Shown: piece after piece, positions 36,994 through 49,386 of the stretch
How the letters are laid out: each line of letters starts with the position of its first letter
Position numbering within the stretch: position 1 is the stretch's first letter
Notes under the pieces: model-generated
The model's database searches: none
What the model was told of the DNA's origin: nothing
The model's input: the letters and a program-made list of their open reading frames with translations, nothing else
DNA from: Epiperipatus broadwayi
Lineage: Eukaryota; Onychophora; Udeonychophora; Euonychophora; Peripatidae
Assembly: GCA_028023455.1 (NCBI GenBank)
Contig: JAQFVV010006352.1
Location: 2,688,204-2,752,203, forward strand
DNA: 64,000 nt
Direction: 5' to 3'
Program-made: the position numbers and the translations under genes

Positions 36994-37143
36994 TTCTAGT
37001 ATCCAAGTCAATATCTGGATTTTCAAATGGCCCATTTCTTGTTGCAATTTCTTGAAGAATGATTCCAAAACTATAAACATCACCTTTTCTAGTACCGGGT
37101 GAAGACAAATCCCTGAGAAGTTCGGGTGCCCTCCAAAGTAGCT
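36994..37143 (-). CDS. Receptor guanylate cyclase, kinase-homology domain, middle exon
   Basis: This 150-nt exon, with acceptor TTATTAG at its start and donor GTAAAAA at its end, joins without frame change to the exons at 62,039 and 31,747. It encodes [11 protein letters not shown], then [19 protein letters not shown] and NGPFE. These are the APE motif and the [11 protein letters not shown] block that mark the kinase-homology domain of receptor guanylate cyclases, closest in pattern to natriuretic peptide receptors. The codon split over the upstream junction (A + AG) gives the lysine expected before the LW motif. The exon is intact. The surrounding 88-codon open frame is only this exon plus intron. 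Confidence 0.9.
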
Positions 37144-40100
37144 CTAATAAAATATAAAATGTAAAAAATATTTTTGAAATAAAATTATAAAAACATATTA
37201 AATATTGAAGTATATTTAACTCATTGAAGTAAATGAAGCAAAACATATCTTATAATTTATTATTACTACTTAAAAGTAATCATTCACTTGTTATAAGATA
37301 TTACATATTCAGAAAAAAATAAATAGACGATTAATATTGTATTTTATTTATTTAATGTAAATAGTAAAAAGTATTTTACTTCAGTCTTACAAATATTAAC
37401 TAAAGTTAAATTTAGAAAAAAAAAAAGAAAAAAAAAAACATTTATGATTTTCGTGATCAACCCATTCAGTTAAAATTTATTACGTTTTATACCAATGCTA
37501 AAAATGTTAAAGAAATGTTTATTTTTCCTTATATATTAGTCAGTATATCAATATATTAGACCCAATAAGTTAGTATAATTTAATAATAATGAAAAGACAA
37601 GACTTGTTAACTGAAGTAGAGTTTATAAGGAGCTGATTTTATAAAGTATATTTAATTTGAAGTGATCAATTGAAGATTATTTAAAATACACTAATTTTTA
37701 CTTTTATGATATTAGTATGTTATAGACTTTATATATATATATATATATTTGCTTTATGTATTTCTTGTGAAAAAAACGGAATATGTTTTAATGATGTTTT
37801 ATTGACTTTTATAAATATCACCAGAGAAAAGAAATTCAAAGAAAATTACTAATATTGGGGAGGAAGGTGACAAGTACAGTATTGATAATGTTTCACATCA
37901 GGCAAAAGTACTTGGAAATTAATGAAACTTTGTTGAATACTTTTTAATAATGAATAACCATTTCAAGTTTTCACTTGATAGCTCAGTTTTATAAGATAAG
38001 CAGGTGGACTGGTCATGGTCAGTCGTTTTGATAAAATTAATTTGACATCTTCTTTCGCATTAAATTCTTCGTTAAAAATTATTTATTATTATTTAATATT
38101 TATAATATTTTTAATTGATTACTTTAACAATATCTAAAAAATGACTTAAGTACGATATCATCGGTAGTAAAATATTTAAGTCCTTAATCTTTCCTCAGCA
38201 GCTAAACTACACAAAAGTTTGTGTATATCCATATAAATAAGTATATTTAAATTTTGAAATGAATATTATCGGTTAAGTTTATAAAATATCTACTCAAAAG
38301 ACTTCATGACTTTTTGAATCTAAATATAATAGCATTGGATAAAAATCATTTCATTGTGATAAATATCCGAGTTAAGTGCTGCAATATATTCTGTCAAATG
38401 TTTTGAAGTCACTGACACTGGTTGTTGATGTTATTACATAAATGAAGCAGTATTATATACCATAAAATTTTAATTATGGAATAGTTCATTAAACATAAAA
38501 AACATATCATCAAAATGGATTTTTTGAAACAATAACAAGTTGGAATAATCTGGATTAACTATAACATCTATCTGCACAACAGAATAAGCCATGGAATTTT
38601 CAGAACATTGTCTAAAATACTTTGAACTATAATTTTTTTAATTGTTTACATAAAATGTATAAATAAATCATAAAATTTTTGGGTGTGCATAATAAATATT
38701 GTTTTTTGATGGAGTTACAACTTTATGGGTATTTTTTGTCAGAAGAAGAGTTTACCAGGTTTTTTTTATAAATTCTTTATGCTCTGAAAATATATGTGTA
38801 TGCATTCAATGGACTTTAAAATTAATAATCAATTAAGTAACACCATGTGCTGCTAAGAAAACCACAGAAATGCCTGACTAGGCTTTATTCCCTGGTCTTT
38901 GTTACCATCAATCTTTCTCTTCTGCCATCAATGTCTCATCTGTAATGTAGAACTATGTGCTTATATTTTCTCCTATTGCCATTCAGAAGTTCTGGAAAAT
39001 GAAAAAAGAACCAAAACTGATGACTAAATGACCAGCTATAAAGAGTGAAAGGAGTGTTGTGAACTTAGAAGCTCACAGACCAGGAAGGAATGATCATCCA
39101 AAAAGGATTACAAATAGATATAATATCACATCCAAGTTAAAACCTAAGTAAATATATTGAACTTTATTAGTAAATGTCTAGACATTATTAAATATAAATG
39201 AAATACTATGAAGGAAAAACTATAGATATTACCAATGTTAAAATTACATAATTGAAGAAGTATGCAATAAATTAGATCTTACTAACCATATTTATTTTTG
39301 TTTATTAATTATTATTATATATTTATTTTTTGGTTGAAAATGTATGTGTGATATATATGTGTTATATATTGTGACCGTCTAGATTGGCACCATGAAGAAA
39401 TGTGGGAAGTTCACATTGTGCCAACAGTGATCAAGGATAGCTAATAAGAAAAAAATGAATTGTAGTATAACTCAATGTTTTAAATTTGGTTGAAAAGTTA
39501 TCAGGATCTTAGTTATGGTGTACCAATCATTAAAATTCCTTTAAATGTTTATTCATTACGTTTCTAATCTACTGTTTATTGTATCCAAGATCTAACTTGT
39601 GTGTGGGGGTGTGTATCTATTCACATTATCTCACACTTCACATCTAATTCATATTTCTAGTCATCACTCAAAATTATTCATCTTGTAATAGCATTATTTA
39701 TTTGCCATAGAAATTGTTAATAACTCAGTCATTAATAGACTTCTGGATTAATGGAAAAACAGATACACACACACACCATCAGTTAGTATGATTTTTTTAA
39801 TTTATTGTATAAAATCTTGCATTAAGAAAAATAAAAGGGTTATTTTATTTATTATTAATTTACTTAATATTTTATTATTGTTTCAAAACTCTATTTTTAA
39901 CATTTATACAAGCAATAAATTATTGCATATTGTTAAGCTCATTATCAAATAAAAAAGAGGCATGGCTAAGTTATAGAAAAAAAAAGTTTTGGAGAAGACT
40001 TCAGGAACCATTTTAAACAAGGTGGAATAATTATCCAAAACGAAATATAATAAAACATGTGGATTTAAAAGTTTTTTTTGGATTTCTCACTATCTCTTTA

Positions 40101-40652
40101 ATATGGAAACTTCTTCTATACTACTCAAGAATAAATGTCAAGCATAATTCTGAAGGATAACAGATGATATTTTCTAAAATGAAAGGCTAAACATTTAGAG
40201 GTACACCAGTTTTTAACTTTTATCAACCAACAGATCATATTAATCTTTATATTTGATTTTATGACCTCATTACTCAAGCAGAGGAGTAAATATGATCAAT
40301 ATTTATATATTAACCATACATTTAATCAGATCAATTGAATAAAAAAAATGCAAACTGCAGTTATCTTTTCAGACTTAGGCACAATCTCCATGACTTCAAA
40401 AAATGTGGCACATCTCTTGGGGATATTTATAATGGGTTTTAACCCTATGGGGGCTATTCAGCTTTAGACTGGACCCATGGAGATGACACTAACATGCTTC
40501 AAGTTCTTGTTTCTTGGCTAGCTATTGAAACATGAGACCAGCATAACACAGACTATCTAAATATTTTTTATTTATTTAAAGTCATAGGTAAATAAAGAAA
40601 AAAGAAGAAACTTAAACCACACCAATAATTTACAATATTAAAACAGTAATAA
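37144..40652. other. Large intron, AT-rich part
   Basis: I see no gene. The part at 38,850-39,110 has a more mixed base composition but no frame or motif that I recognise. Confidence 0.5.
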
Positions 40653-40740
40653 TTTACTAAGGCTGTAACCTTAGAAATAAGCGTCTGAAAAATACGAAGG
40701 TAGGGACCTCGCTTATTTCTAAGGTTACAGCCTTAGTAAA
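40653..40740. repeat. Perfect 31-bp hairpin with 26-nt loop
   Basis: TTTACTAAGGCTGTAACC and the next 13 bases (40,653-40,683) recur as the exact complement at 40,710-40,740. The loop contains ACGAAGGTAGGGACC. A diverged piece with CCTACCTTCGAA and TTAGTAAATATTA occurs near 44,411-44,470 in inverse order. It could be a MITE end or a hairpin RNA precursor. It is intronic. Confidence 0.8.
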
Positions 40741-40789
40741 TATTACTTAATATAATAATGGGCATTTAATAAAATTTATAATTACAATA

Positions 40790-41063
40790 TTAAAACAGGT
40801 AAAACTCACTATACATATGGTTTGTAGTTTAAGTAGAGATAAAATGTGGCTTCTGGAGGGTTGCATTAGGTCCTAAGATCTAAGTGCAGTGCTCTCAGAT
40901 CCAAGGATCCTCACTTATGAAGGCCACAAGCCAGAAACTAGTCCAGGGATATTGGATGACTAGGCATTAGATGGGGATTTTATGCACAAGCCTTCTGGCA
41001 TCTATTGATTACTCTAGTTTTCTGTGTGTGGCAATACCTATAGTGAGTTTTGCCTGTTTTAAT
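40790..41063. repeat. Inverted repeat, 25-bp arms
   Basis: ATTAAAACAGGTAAAACTCA at the left end recurs with one change as its complement near 41,038-41,063 (TGAGTTTTGCCTGTTTTAAT). The interior (220 bp) has no frame. It lies just outside the 40.65-kb hairpin; the two may belong to one element. Confidence 0.6.
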
Positions 41064-42180
41064 AACAGTTATAAGCAAGCATATGTTCATTAATTTACAA
41101 TATAATTATTAAAAAATAAAAAATCATATAAAGAATATTTAAAACATTTAAAAAATACAAATATTTATTAAAAGTAATTAAAAATCAAGAAAGGAAATTT
41201 AAAAATTTTGTTTATGATGTTTGAATATATTTAGTTAGATTCTTTAATACATCATCTGGGTGATCACCCTTGTCTTCTATTCATGTCAGATTCATAGCGG
41301 GTATTTGGTAGTAGTAGCTGGTCACTTCCTCCTGGCTCAATGTACTACTGTGAGGTCTGGTTCCATAGATTTAGTTTATGGCATGTAAAATCATCAGCAT
41401 AGACAATTCACATATAATTTGCTGCATATGGCCATTGGTGTTTCAGAGACAGATGGTGGAAAATGAATAAACATTCAGCTCTGATCTAATAATGCATTTT
41501 TCTATTACAACAACCATATAAAGATTAATTCATCTTGCTGGACTCAGTCCTTTAAGTAAAAACTTGTAGACTCTCAACGAATGCTGGTCAATTCTCAGGA
41601 AATTGCTCCTGCTGCCTATGGTCAACTTCTTGGTTAGCCCACTTGATATATTCTTTCTTCACTTTTGCCTCTTTTCTTTTTTTACTACTGTTGGTTTTCT
41701 TTTTTTTTTCTCTCTTTTTTTTTGTCTTTTGTTCCTTTTTGTTTCCTGGCATTTGCAGTTTTATACGTTCTGACTCCACCCACTGCTTGTGTCATTATCC
41801 ACGCTCTCAATCATTCACTATTTTTTCCTTATATTTTTAATTATACAGAAATTGAATAACTATTGTTATTTAATCAGTCTGGAATTTATGTCCAAAACTG
41901 ATTACATTTTGTACAAAATTTGTTTTAATTATATGTTAAATTTCAAACTATATAAGTTAATAACATTTATCTTTTAACAAAATTTATTACACTTGTTGAA
42001 ATATTTTTTTGGAAATTTTCTCTTTTAGTTTTAAATAAACAAAAGAAAAGAAAAATAAATTATCTAATCAGTATTTTAACTTAATCCCAAAAATTTTTTA
42101 CTTTTTTTTTACAATAAAATATTTAAATATAATTATCTTATTTTCCTTATTTCATTAATAATGTCATGTAACTAATATAT
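41064..42180. other. Intronic stretch
   Basis: No gene is supported. A lysine-rich 63-codon minus-strand frame (41,588-41,779) and its plus-strand mirror arise from a poly-T/C-rich tract. Confidence 0.5.
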
Positions 42181-43090
42181 ATATATGAAAAACAAAAAAC
42201 AAGTTAAAAACTTGCTAATGCTTGTATTTATGTCAACAGACGGTGTTCTACCAAAAACACCATCAAGCGTATGTTTACATAAACGTCAGAGCAAGCATTC
42301 ACTATCTCTAACTTTAATTCCACTTTCAGATCATGATTTCAAGCTATTTGCTATCATCAGTGAAAGACAGGAATAAAAAACTAGATCTAAACACAAACTC
42401 TGAGCATTTATGAAACAGTTTCTATTCAGCTTGCAAGAATGAATCTTTTAGACATGCAATGTCTTCAAACTCAGCATAGCAAGCCAGATAGCTATATGCG
42501 TCTGATATCAGTTCAGCATCACCACATAGTAGAAGCCTCCGCAATATATATTATTGCTAGAAATACCTCAAAGGTACATTTATGAAAAACAAAAACAAGT
42601 TAAAAACTTGCTAACACTTGTATTTATGTCAACAGATGGTGTTCTACCAAAAACACCATCAAGCGTATGTTTTTGGTAGAACACCATCTGTTGACATAAA
42701 TACAAGCATTAGCAAGTTTTTAACTTGTTTTTTGTTTTTCATAAATGTACCTTTGAGGTCTTTCTAGCAATGATATATATTGCAGAGGCTTCTACTATGT
42801 GGTGATGCTGAACTGATATCAGACCCATATAGCTATCTGGCTTGCTATGCTGAGTTTGAAGACATTACATGTCTAAAATATTCACACTTGCAAGCTGAAT
42901 AGAAACTGTTTCATAAATGCTCAGAGTTTGTGTTTAGATCTAGTTTTTTATTCCTGTCTTTCACTGATAGAAAATAGCTTGAAATCATGATCTGAAAGTG
43001 AAATTAAAGTTAGAGATAGTGAATGCTTGCTCTGATGTTTATGTAAACATACGCTTGATGGTGTTTTTGGTAGAACGCCATCTGTTGATA
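42181..43090. mobile_element. Foldback element with nested terminal repeats
   Basis: This large palindrome has arms of about 470 and 420 bp around a 14-nt centre near 42,654-42,667. Each arm starts with a unit of about 85 bp (ATGAAAAACAAAAAACAAGT onward to AAACACCATCAAGCGTATG), then a 310-bp body. The same unit occurs again in direct orientation at the inner end of the arm. The order is therefore unit, body, unit, then the mirror image, with the last unit cut short by (TA)n. Both arms keep a frame around TPSSVCLHK that may be coincidental. It is flanked by TA runs and is intronic. No known family is recognised. Confidence 0.75.
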
Positions 43091-45589
43091 TATATATATA
43101 TATATATATATATGCATACTTCTGTATGATGTATATATACTCCTTGTTACAATATATATGATTCAATAAGATTTAGTTGCTTTGTTTTAAACATTAATGT
43201 TTTTCTCAGCAAAATAAAAGATAAATGTTGGAGAAAAATTCTAAATATACATATTTATAGTTACTATTATGTAAGTCTTTTATTTTGTCCTCCATGATCT
43301 TATTATAATATTCTGCAAAAAAAAAATTGTAGGAAAAAAGAAAGGCTTCTGTTTTCAGCATAATGAACATCTCTAAGAATTAGGTGGATTAGATAAATAA
43401 TGATATTTTGTATCCTTATTTAAATCTACATTAAAACTCTAACCGATTGATATTATCTATGGTTATTTTAGTGACATTTTTATCAATCATTAACATTCCA
43501 TTTTAATATTAAATCATTATTATATATTAGAATTCAATAAATTGGACGTGATTTGATAGAAATATATGTATCCAGATTAAATAAATTTTAAATAATCTTA
43601 TTTGATCTTTCATCACTGAAATGTTGTCAGAAGTAAAGTTACTTCAGAAAATGAACAAAAGCATTTTTAATTGAAATTTGTTTTAAAACATGAACAAATA
43701 AATGTTAATCTCTGATAAATCTATAAATTACTTTGTTTTAAAATATTAAAAATTGTTATAATTTTTAAAATACTTCAAATTATCTCACTACAGTGTTGGT
43801 AATAACTTATTATAATAGTTATAATTTTTATAAGACAGGATGACAGAATACTATGATTTTTTTTTAATGTTATGCTAGACGTTATTGTTCTTTATTGTTA
43901 AAAATAAAACATATACATATAAAATATAAGCATAATAATATATACCTTAATTTTTAATATTTATAAGAAAATTGTTGAATTTTTAAATAACTACCAAAAA
44001 TTTAATCTTTTTTTCACTTTCCAAAAACCTTCTTGAAGTAATCTTATGAATGCTTTTTAAAATCTTAATACACAAAAGGAACCTATTAAGCACATGGAAG
44101 CAGGACTAAAATACTTTGACATTACTTCTATTTGATTATACTGACCTATTTAAATTTTTTAAATTAAAAATCAAAACTACAAAACCATACAAATTTCCTA
44201 ATTTACAAACAAAAATAGTAAAATAAATCAATAGATAACTGTTTGTACAAAAGTTATTTAGAATTAACTTGACTACAGAAATTTCTCTGGATTTCTTTTA
44301 CTAAAAGTCAATATGTTACACTATCTAAAGATTAATCACAAATACAATTACTAAATAGTTTGAAATAAAAATCAAAGAAATCATCATGAAAGCAAACTGA
44401 ATAGCAAGTGCCTACCTTCGAATTTTCAACCGCACATGCTTTAGGTTTATTGTCTTAGTAAATATTATTTACATAGTCATTTATAATGACAATGAACTAA
44501 ATAAAAAAATATATATTTTGTAAAAAAGTCTTTATAAAAGTATTTTTGATATATTTTACCTAGCTATTACAACAACATACAATAAAAAACATTAATTTTA
44601 TATTTTTTATTACTAATTTTGTAAGAGAGTAAATTATTTTTTAGATTTTCTTTTAAATTTTTTTTAATTTCACTAATGCTATTTTCAAATTAAAAATTAA
44701 TGTATATTTTTTTAATCAGCAATTAAACATATTTTCATATATATTACAAGTTACATATTCAAAATATACTACATGTAAATTTTAAATTATATTAACAGTA
44801 AATGATAGCGATAACCATACATAAATTAAAAAAATATTTCTACTTCATTTATACTTTATTATTATCATTATTATTTACTTTATTATAATTTAAAATTTGT
44901 AGATGTAAGGTTTTAACATAAATAATAACTAATAACATATGTACGTTTACCTTTATAATTTTTTTATTTATATTTACAAGGAAATATAGATAAATGTAAG
45001 CATAGTTCACACACTCACATCTTGAAAATATTAAACTTTCTTATAGATTTTGAACAATCATAAATATATATTGTAATGGTATGATTCTCTTTTATATACC
45101 CCATGAACTTGTATCTTTAAATCAAAATGATATCACATAAATTGATGAGACTTACATATTAAATAAATGTAATCAAGAATTGAAGGGATATTTTATAGAA
45201 TTTGAATTACATTTTAAATGAATAAATTATATATTATAATAAATTAATCTTCCTAATGTTTGGTAATGTAGCTGTTTATTAGATTCAAGCATATCTAAAT
45301 ATTGCCTCACTTATCTAATGATAAAATAAATTATATATGTATCATTTATTACAATTGTGTGACACTTAACTTTTAATGAGTGAGGTAACTTTTAATATAT
45401 ATATATATATGGGTGTGATGTCAATTTTTAATAAATAAAACCATTAATATACATCAATTAGAGAATGACAATAATAATATATAACAATTTCATAATAAAT
45501 AATTCCAAATAATTTACAAACATTACACAGGGATAATAAACATTAATAAAATATTAATAAAACTATCTCTGTTATGTATATAAATACTT
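43091..45589. other. Intronic AT-rich stretch
   Basis: I see nothing coding. A short diverged relative of the 40.65-kb hairpin sequence is at about 44,411-44,470. Confidence 0.5.
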
Positions 45590-45595
45590 TAACAG

Positions 45596-45815
45596 TCTAA
45601 AGCTAAACTAGTCAATAAAATAAACAAAATTATCCTAAATTTACAATTCAACCAGACTAGCCACAAAAACAATAAACTCTAAAATCCAATCAATGATTTC
45701 ATTGTTAGCAGTAAAAAGTTAGTTGTGTTTTAGCAGTGACATGATAGGTGTGCTTTAGAGTTGTTGTCTTCTTATGGCTAGTCTGGTTGAGTTGTAAATT
45801 TGGGGTAAATAGATA
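45596..45815. repeat. Inverted repeat related to Penelope-like remnant ends
   Basis: The left arm contains TTCAACCAGACTAGCC and the right arm GGCTAGTCTGGTTGAG, with about 70 bp of similarity on each side of a 75-bp centre. The same motif (GGCTAGTCAGATTGAG) ends the Penelope-like remnant near 61,593-61,610. The left edge AAGCTAAACTAGTCAATAAA recurs at 60,557-60,577 at that remnant's other end. This is probably an inverted pair of its terminal sequences. Confidence 0.65.
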
Positions 45816-46389
45816 TTATAATATTTTATTTAATTAATAATTAAATAACTTGATATAATAGGTATATGCTTTCTTGGTGAATAATTATTACTTCTCCAAA
45901 TATATGCAATCCTCCTTAAGCTAAAATCTATTTATTTTTTGTGAATATTATGCATACAAATAACTAAAATGTACAATATATATGAAATATACACACAACA
46001 GATTCTTTAATCTAAATAAGGGAAGAGTAATACTATCTAAACTCATATGTTATCTTGACTTCATTTATATTCCAAAAGGAATTCAATAAATATATACAAT
46101 ATAATTCTAAAGATCCACTTTTTTAAAAATATATACTTATAGAAAACTCTCTCCAAGTCTATACATTTATCATTATAACACAAGAAAAACGACTGCAAAA
46201 ACTAATTTAAAATTTAAGATATATTTCCAACAATTAAATGAATTATCACAAATCGATATATATGTATATAATATAATATGGATAAACAATCTAATGGTAA
46301 AAAATATTATATTTCAAATTCTTTAGTAGAACTTTCAATTATGTAGTAATCCTCAACAGCTTTAAATGATTTTCAAATTTTAAGGTTAT
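45816..46389. other. Intronic AT-rich stretch
   Basis: I see no gene or repeat that I recognise. Confidence 0.5.
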
Positions 46390-48411
46390 GTAAATTTCCA
46401 TAAGCTGTTGTAACAGGATCTGGGTTCAAACCCTGTTACAAAAGGAACGAGAATGTAGTTGTATATAATTTTTATTTATTTATTAGTATTAGATAATTAT
46501 TTATTAAAGTCGCACATACCAAGCGCACATGTATTTGCTGGAACGAGGGGTGTGGGTATATATTATGAGTGGCATACATATATGTAGGTAGATATTATTG
46601 TTGAGAACAGGAAAACCGTAGAAATTTAGAAGACTTTAAAGCAGGTAAAAGAAAAGTTTTTTTTTGTGAGTATAAATTTCCTGAATAAATTGGCAAAATG
46701 GATCGCATTGTTCAATAGAAAGAAAAAAAAATAAAGAAAGCAAAATCCAACTGCTTGAATGGATATATATTTTGTGTGTGTGTGTGTTTGTTTTAATTAA
46801 ATGGATTTTTCAGAAATAATTTTGATTAAGAAAAATGAACATGGAATGCCATTAGTTATTGAACTAATTTTCGATCTCTGTTTGGTTAAAGTTGGCAAAA
46901 GGATTTGTAATTAAAAGTTCAAGAATTTAAAAAGAAAAAGAGAGATAAGTAAAAGTCAAGATCACTAAGTGGTTTTCCTTTTGTTTGACATTTGTGTAAG
47001 AAAATCTATTTTTGAAACAAAGGAATACCAGAAATCAGGTGGGAGGCAACTGGGATTGATTAATTAATTTGAAAAAACGGACAATTGAGCTCTGCTAGTC
47101 TTACGTGCAAGATATTCTAAATTTTATTTGAAGAAAATTTATTAGCTGAAAAGAAGAAAGTTGGAGAAGCAAATTGTGAGAACTAAACTACATATATGAG
47201 TGACCTCATGGATTGCATGGGGTAGAATCACCATCGTGCTTGGTCGGTGTTCGGACTCCAACCATTTTAATATGCCATGTCAATATATTCTACAATCAAC
47301 ATCTCCAACTGCCCTACATAACTGAAGCTGTTTGAATCCAGTGTAGATCATATGCCATTCTGGAATTAAGCTGAAAGAATAAAGAACAGAAGATTGAATA
47401 CACCACTTTAGAGGGACCAAAGGAATGAAATGTTAAGTGGAAGTGATGGACGCCATATTTGCCTAGGTAGGACATCCGGAATCTTTTTGCGAGTGCACTC
47501 GGAAACACCTAAGCCAGTTATTCAAATTATACTATACCGGTAAATATACACTTATTATGCCATTTTAAAATTAATCCAACCTAATTGCAAGAATATTTCA
47601 TATTATACCTGTATTATTAAATATTTTTTATTGTCTTCTCCGGAATAATATTTCATTAAAATATTTATTATATGTATATGTGTGCCATTTATTGATTGTG
47701 TTTTTTAAATAAGTAATAGTAGATCTGTAGCTAAATTATTGATTTAGTGCGATACACGTTATAGAATTTATGAGTTCCAAAATCTTATACACGTGTGTGC
47801 TGGTGCGAATTTAACGATAATTTATAGTGACACAGATTAGATAGCAAAGTATATGAGGATTGTAAAAGATTTAGTTTAAACTTTAATGGGATAATAGAAA
47901 TAGAAATATATAGAACGAATTGATTTGAAATTGCATTCCCGTTTGTTTTTTCTCTGGCGCACGGCGCTACCACACCCTGAGCATTAAGACAGGCAACTGA
48001 TGAAAACACTGAATCAAATAAATATTTAGTGGACCCTATGATACTTGTTGAATAATGAGTTTGGCGCTTGGCAATGAACAAAAAAATATATATTCGTTGT
48101 CCATAAACGTAGAGGTCTAGTTAAAGTTAAGTTAAAGCTGGGAGGGTTCGATTTCATTACCTGATGTGTATGTGTTTTGCTGTCAGTTGCTTTACTTACC
48201 CCTTTGAATGACCCACAGTTCGGGAAAACTTTGCGTAAGGGATGAATGACTCGATTTGTTTTCGGGAAAATTTTGTATGGGAAGGGCCGTTAGTTATATA
48301 TATGCGTCACTGTAAAAATTCACCCTCGGAAAGAATAACTGTAGAAAATTGGTTTGATAAAAGTAAAGGCTTGAATTCAGCTAAATTATAATTTTAAAAC
48401 ATAAACAGTAC
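46390..48411. other. Mixed-composition stretch, probably old mobile DNA
   Basis: It is less AT-rich than the surrounding intron. It contains an isolated T-arm-like palindrome (GGGTTCAAACCC at about 46,423) and a (GT)n run near 46,775. A second GGTTCGATTTC lies near 48,147. There is no long frame. The composition suggests a decayed element or solo LTR, but I could not find matching ends. Confidence 0.35.
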
Positions 48412-48808
48412 TCAGAATAGGGGTAAGATTGTTTCACTGTGTATGACTGTATTTGCAACCTGCCTATTAATCACATTATCTTTATGTTTATCTATTAAAA
48501 TTGCCTTTTTAATTTTCCTCTTTTTATAATTCCTTTCTTCCAATAATATTTTTATTTCATTAATATTAAATGTAAACCTATAATTACAAGTCTTGTCAAA
48601 GAATACTGAAGCTGTATTAAATGGACTATTTACATTATTTTTAATACAATTATATAATAACTGATGCTTCTTTAACCTTTCTTCCACAAAACATCTCAGT
48701 TCACAGATATATAATTTATTACATCCACATGAAATCTGATAAATTATATTACTTCTTTGCATTTTATGAATTATACTCTTAGAATTATTAATAAATCGAT
48801 TAACATTT
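48412..48808 (-). pseudogene. Penelope-like GIY-YIG endonuclease fragment, minus copy
   Basis: A 116-codon frame (48,762-48,412) encodes IIYQISCGCNKLYICE and, later, VEERLKKH and EERNYKKRKIKKAI. This is the pattern of the C-terminal GIY-YIG endonuclease of Penelope-like retroelements: IY, then YIG, then R-KH, then ER-KRK. The G of YIG is C here, so activity is doubtful. The complete element would use this endonuclease to nick its target. No reverse transcriptase lies next to it. The arm forms an inverted repeat with 48,827-49,216. Confidence 0.7.
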
Positions 48809-48826
48809 TCATTTTGTGTTCCTCCA

Positions 48827-49216
48827 AATGTTAATCGATTGATTAATAATTCTAAGAGTATAATTCATAAAATGCAAAGAAGTAATATTATTTCTCAGAT
48901 TTCATGTGGATGTAATAAATTATATATCGTTGAATCGAGATGTTCTGTGGAAAAAAGATTAAAGAAGCATAAGTTATTATATAATTGGATTAAAAATAAT
49001 GTATATAGTCAATTTAATACACCTTCAGGATTCTTTGACCAGACTTGTGCTTATAGGTTTACATTTAATATTAATGAAATAAAACTATTAATGGAAGAAA
49101 GGAATCATAAAAAGAGGAAAATTAAAGAGGCAATTTTAATAGATAAGTATTTAGATAATGTTATTAATAGGCAGGTTGCAAATACAGCTATACACAGCTT
49201 ATTGAAATTTACATAA
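48827..49216 (+). pseudogene. Penelope-like GIY-YIG endonuclease fragment, plus copy
   Basis: This is the mirror of the minus copy, separated by an 18-nt loop. The 125-codon frame starting at 48,839 has INNSKSIIHKMQRSNI, then CNKLYIVE, VEKRLKKH and EERNHKKRKIKEAI. Here YIG is YIV. The last 15 residues or so differ from the other arm. Both arms have kept long frames with different substitutions, so they have diverged independently. It lies inside the guanylate cyclase intron. Confidence 0.7.
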
Positions 49217-49386
49217 TGTTAAAATTTGAAAATCATTTAAATCTGATGAGGATTACCACATAATTGAAAGTGCTACTAAAGAATTTGAAATACAATATTT
49301 TTTTTACCATTAGAATGTTTAGTTATATATTACATATAATATTTTTATAACGGGTATTATACTTTTACACACCCATATATATATAT
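49217..49386. other. Spacer ending in a TA run
   Basis: The spacer has no gene; its TA run adjoins the solo LTR start. Confidence 0.5.

Noticed and set aside
36980-37246. 88-codon minus-strand frame as an independent small gene
   Set aside because: It is a guanylate cyclase exon plus readthrough into introns; splice sites define 36,994-37,143.
41588-41840. Lysine-rich minus-strand frame and its mirror frames
   Set aside because: Arises from a pyrimidine-rich low-complexity tract; no domain.
42185-43166. Similar 63- and 72-codon frames in the two arms of the foldback element
   Set aside because: Similarity follows from the inverted repeat; without other copies there is no evidence for coding.
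46400-46450. tRNA gene
   Set aside because: Only a T-arm-like palindrome is present; no D arm, anticodon arm or acceptor stem can be formed.
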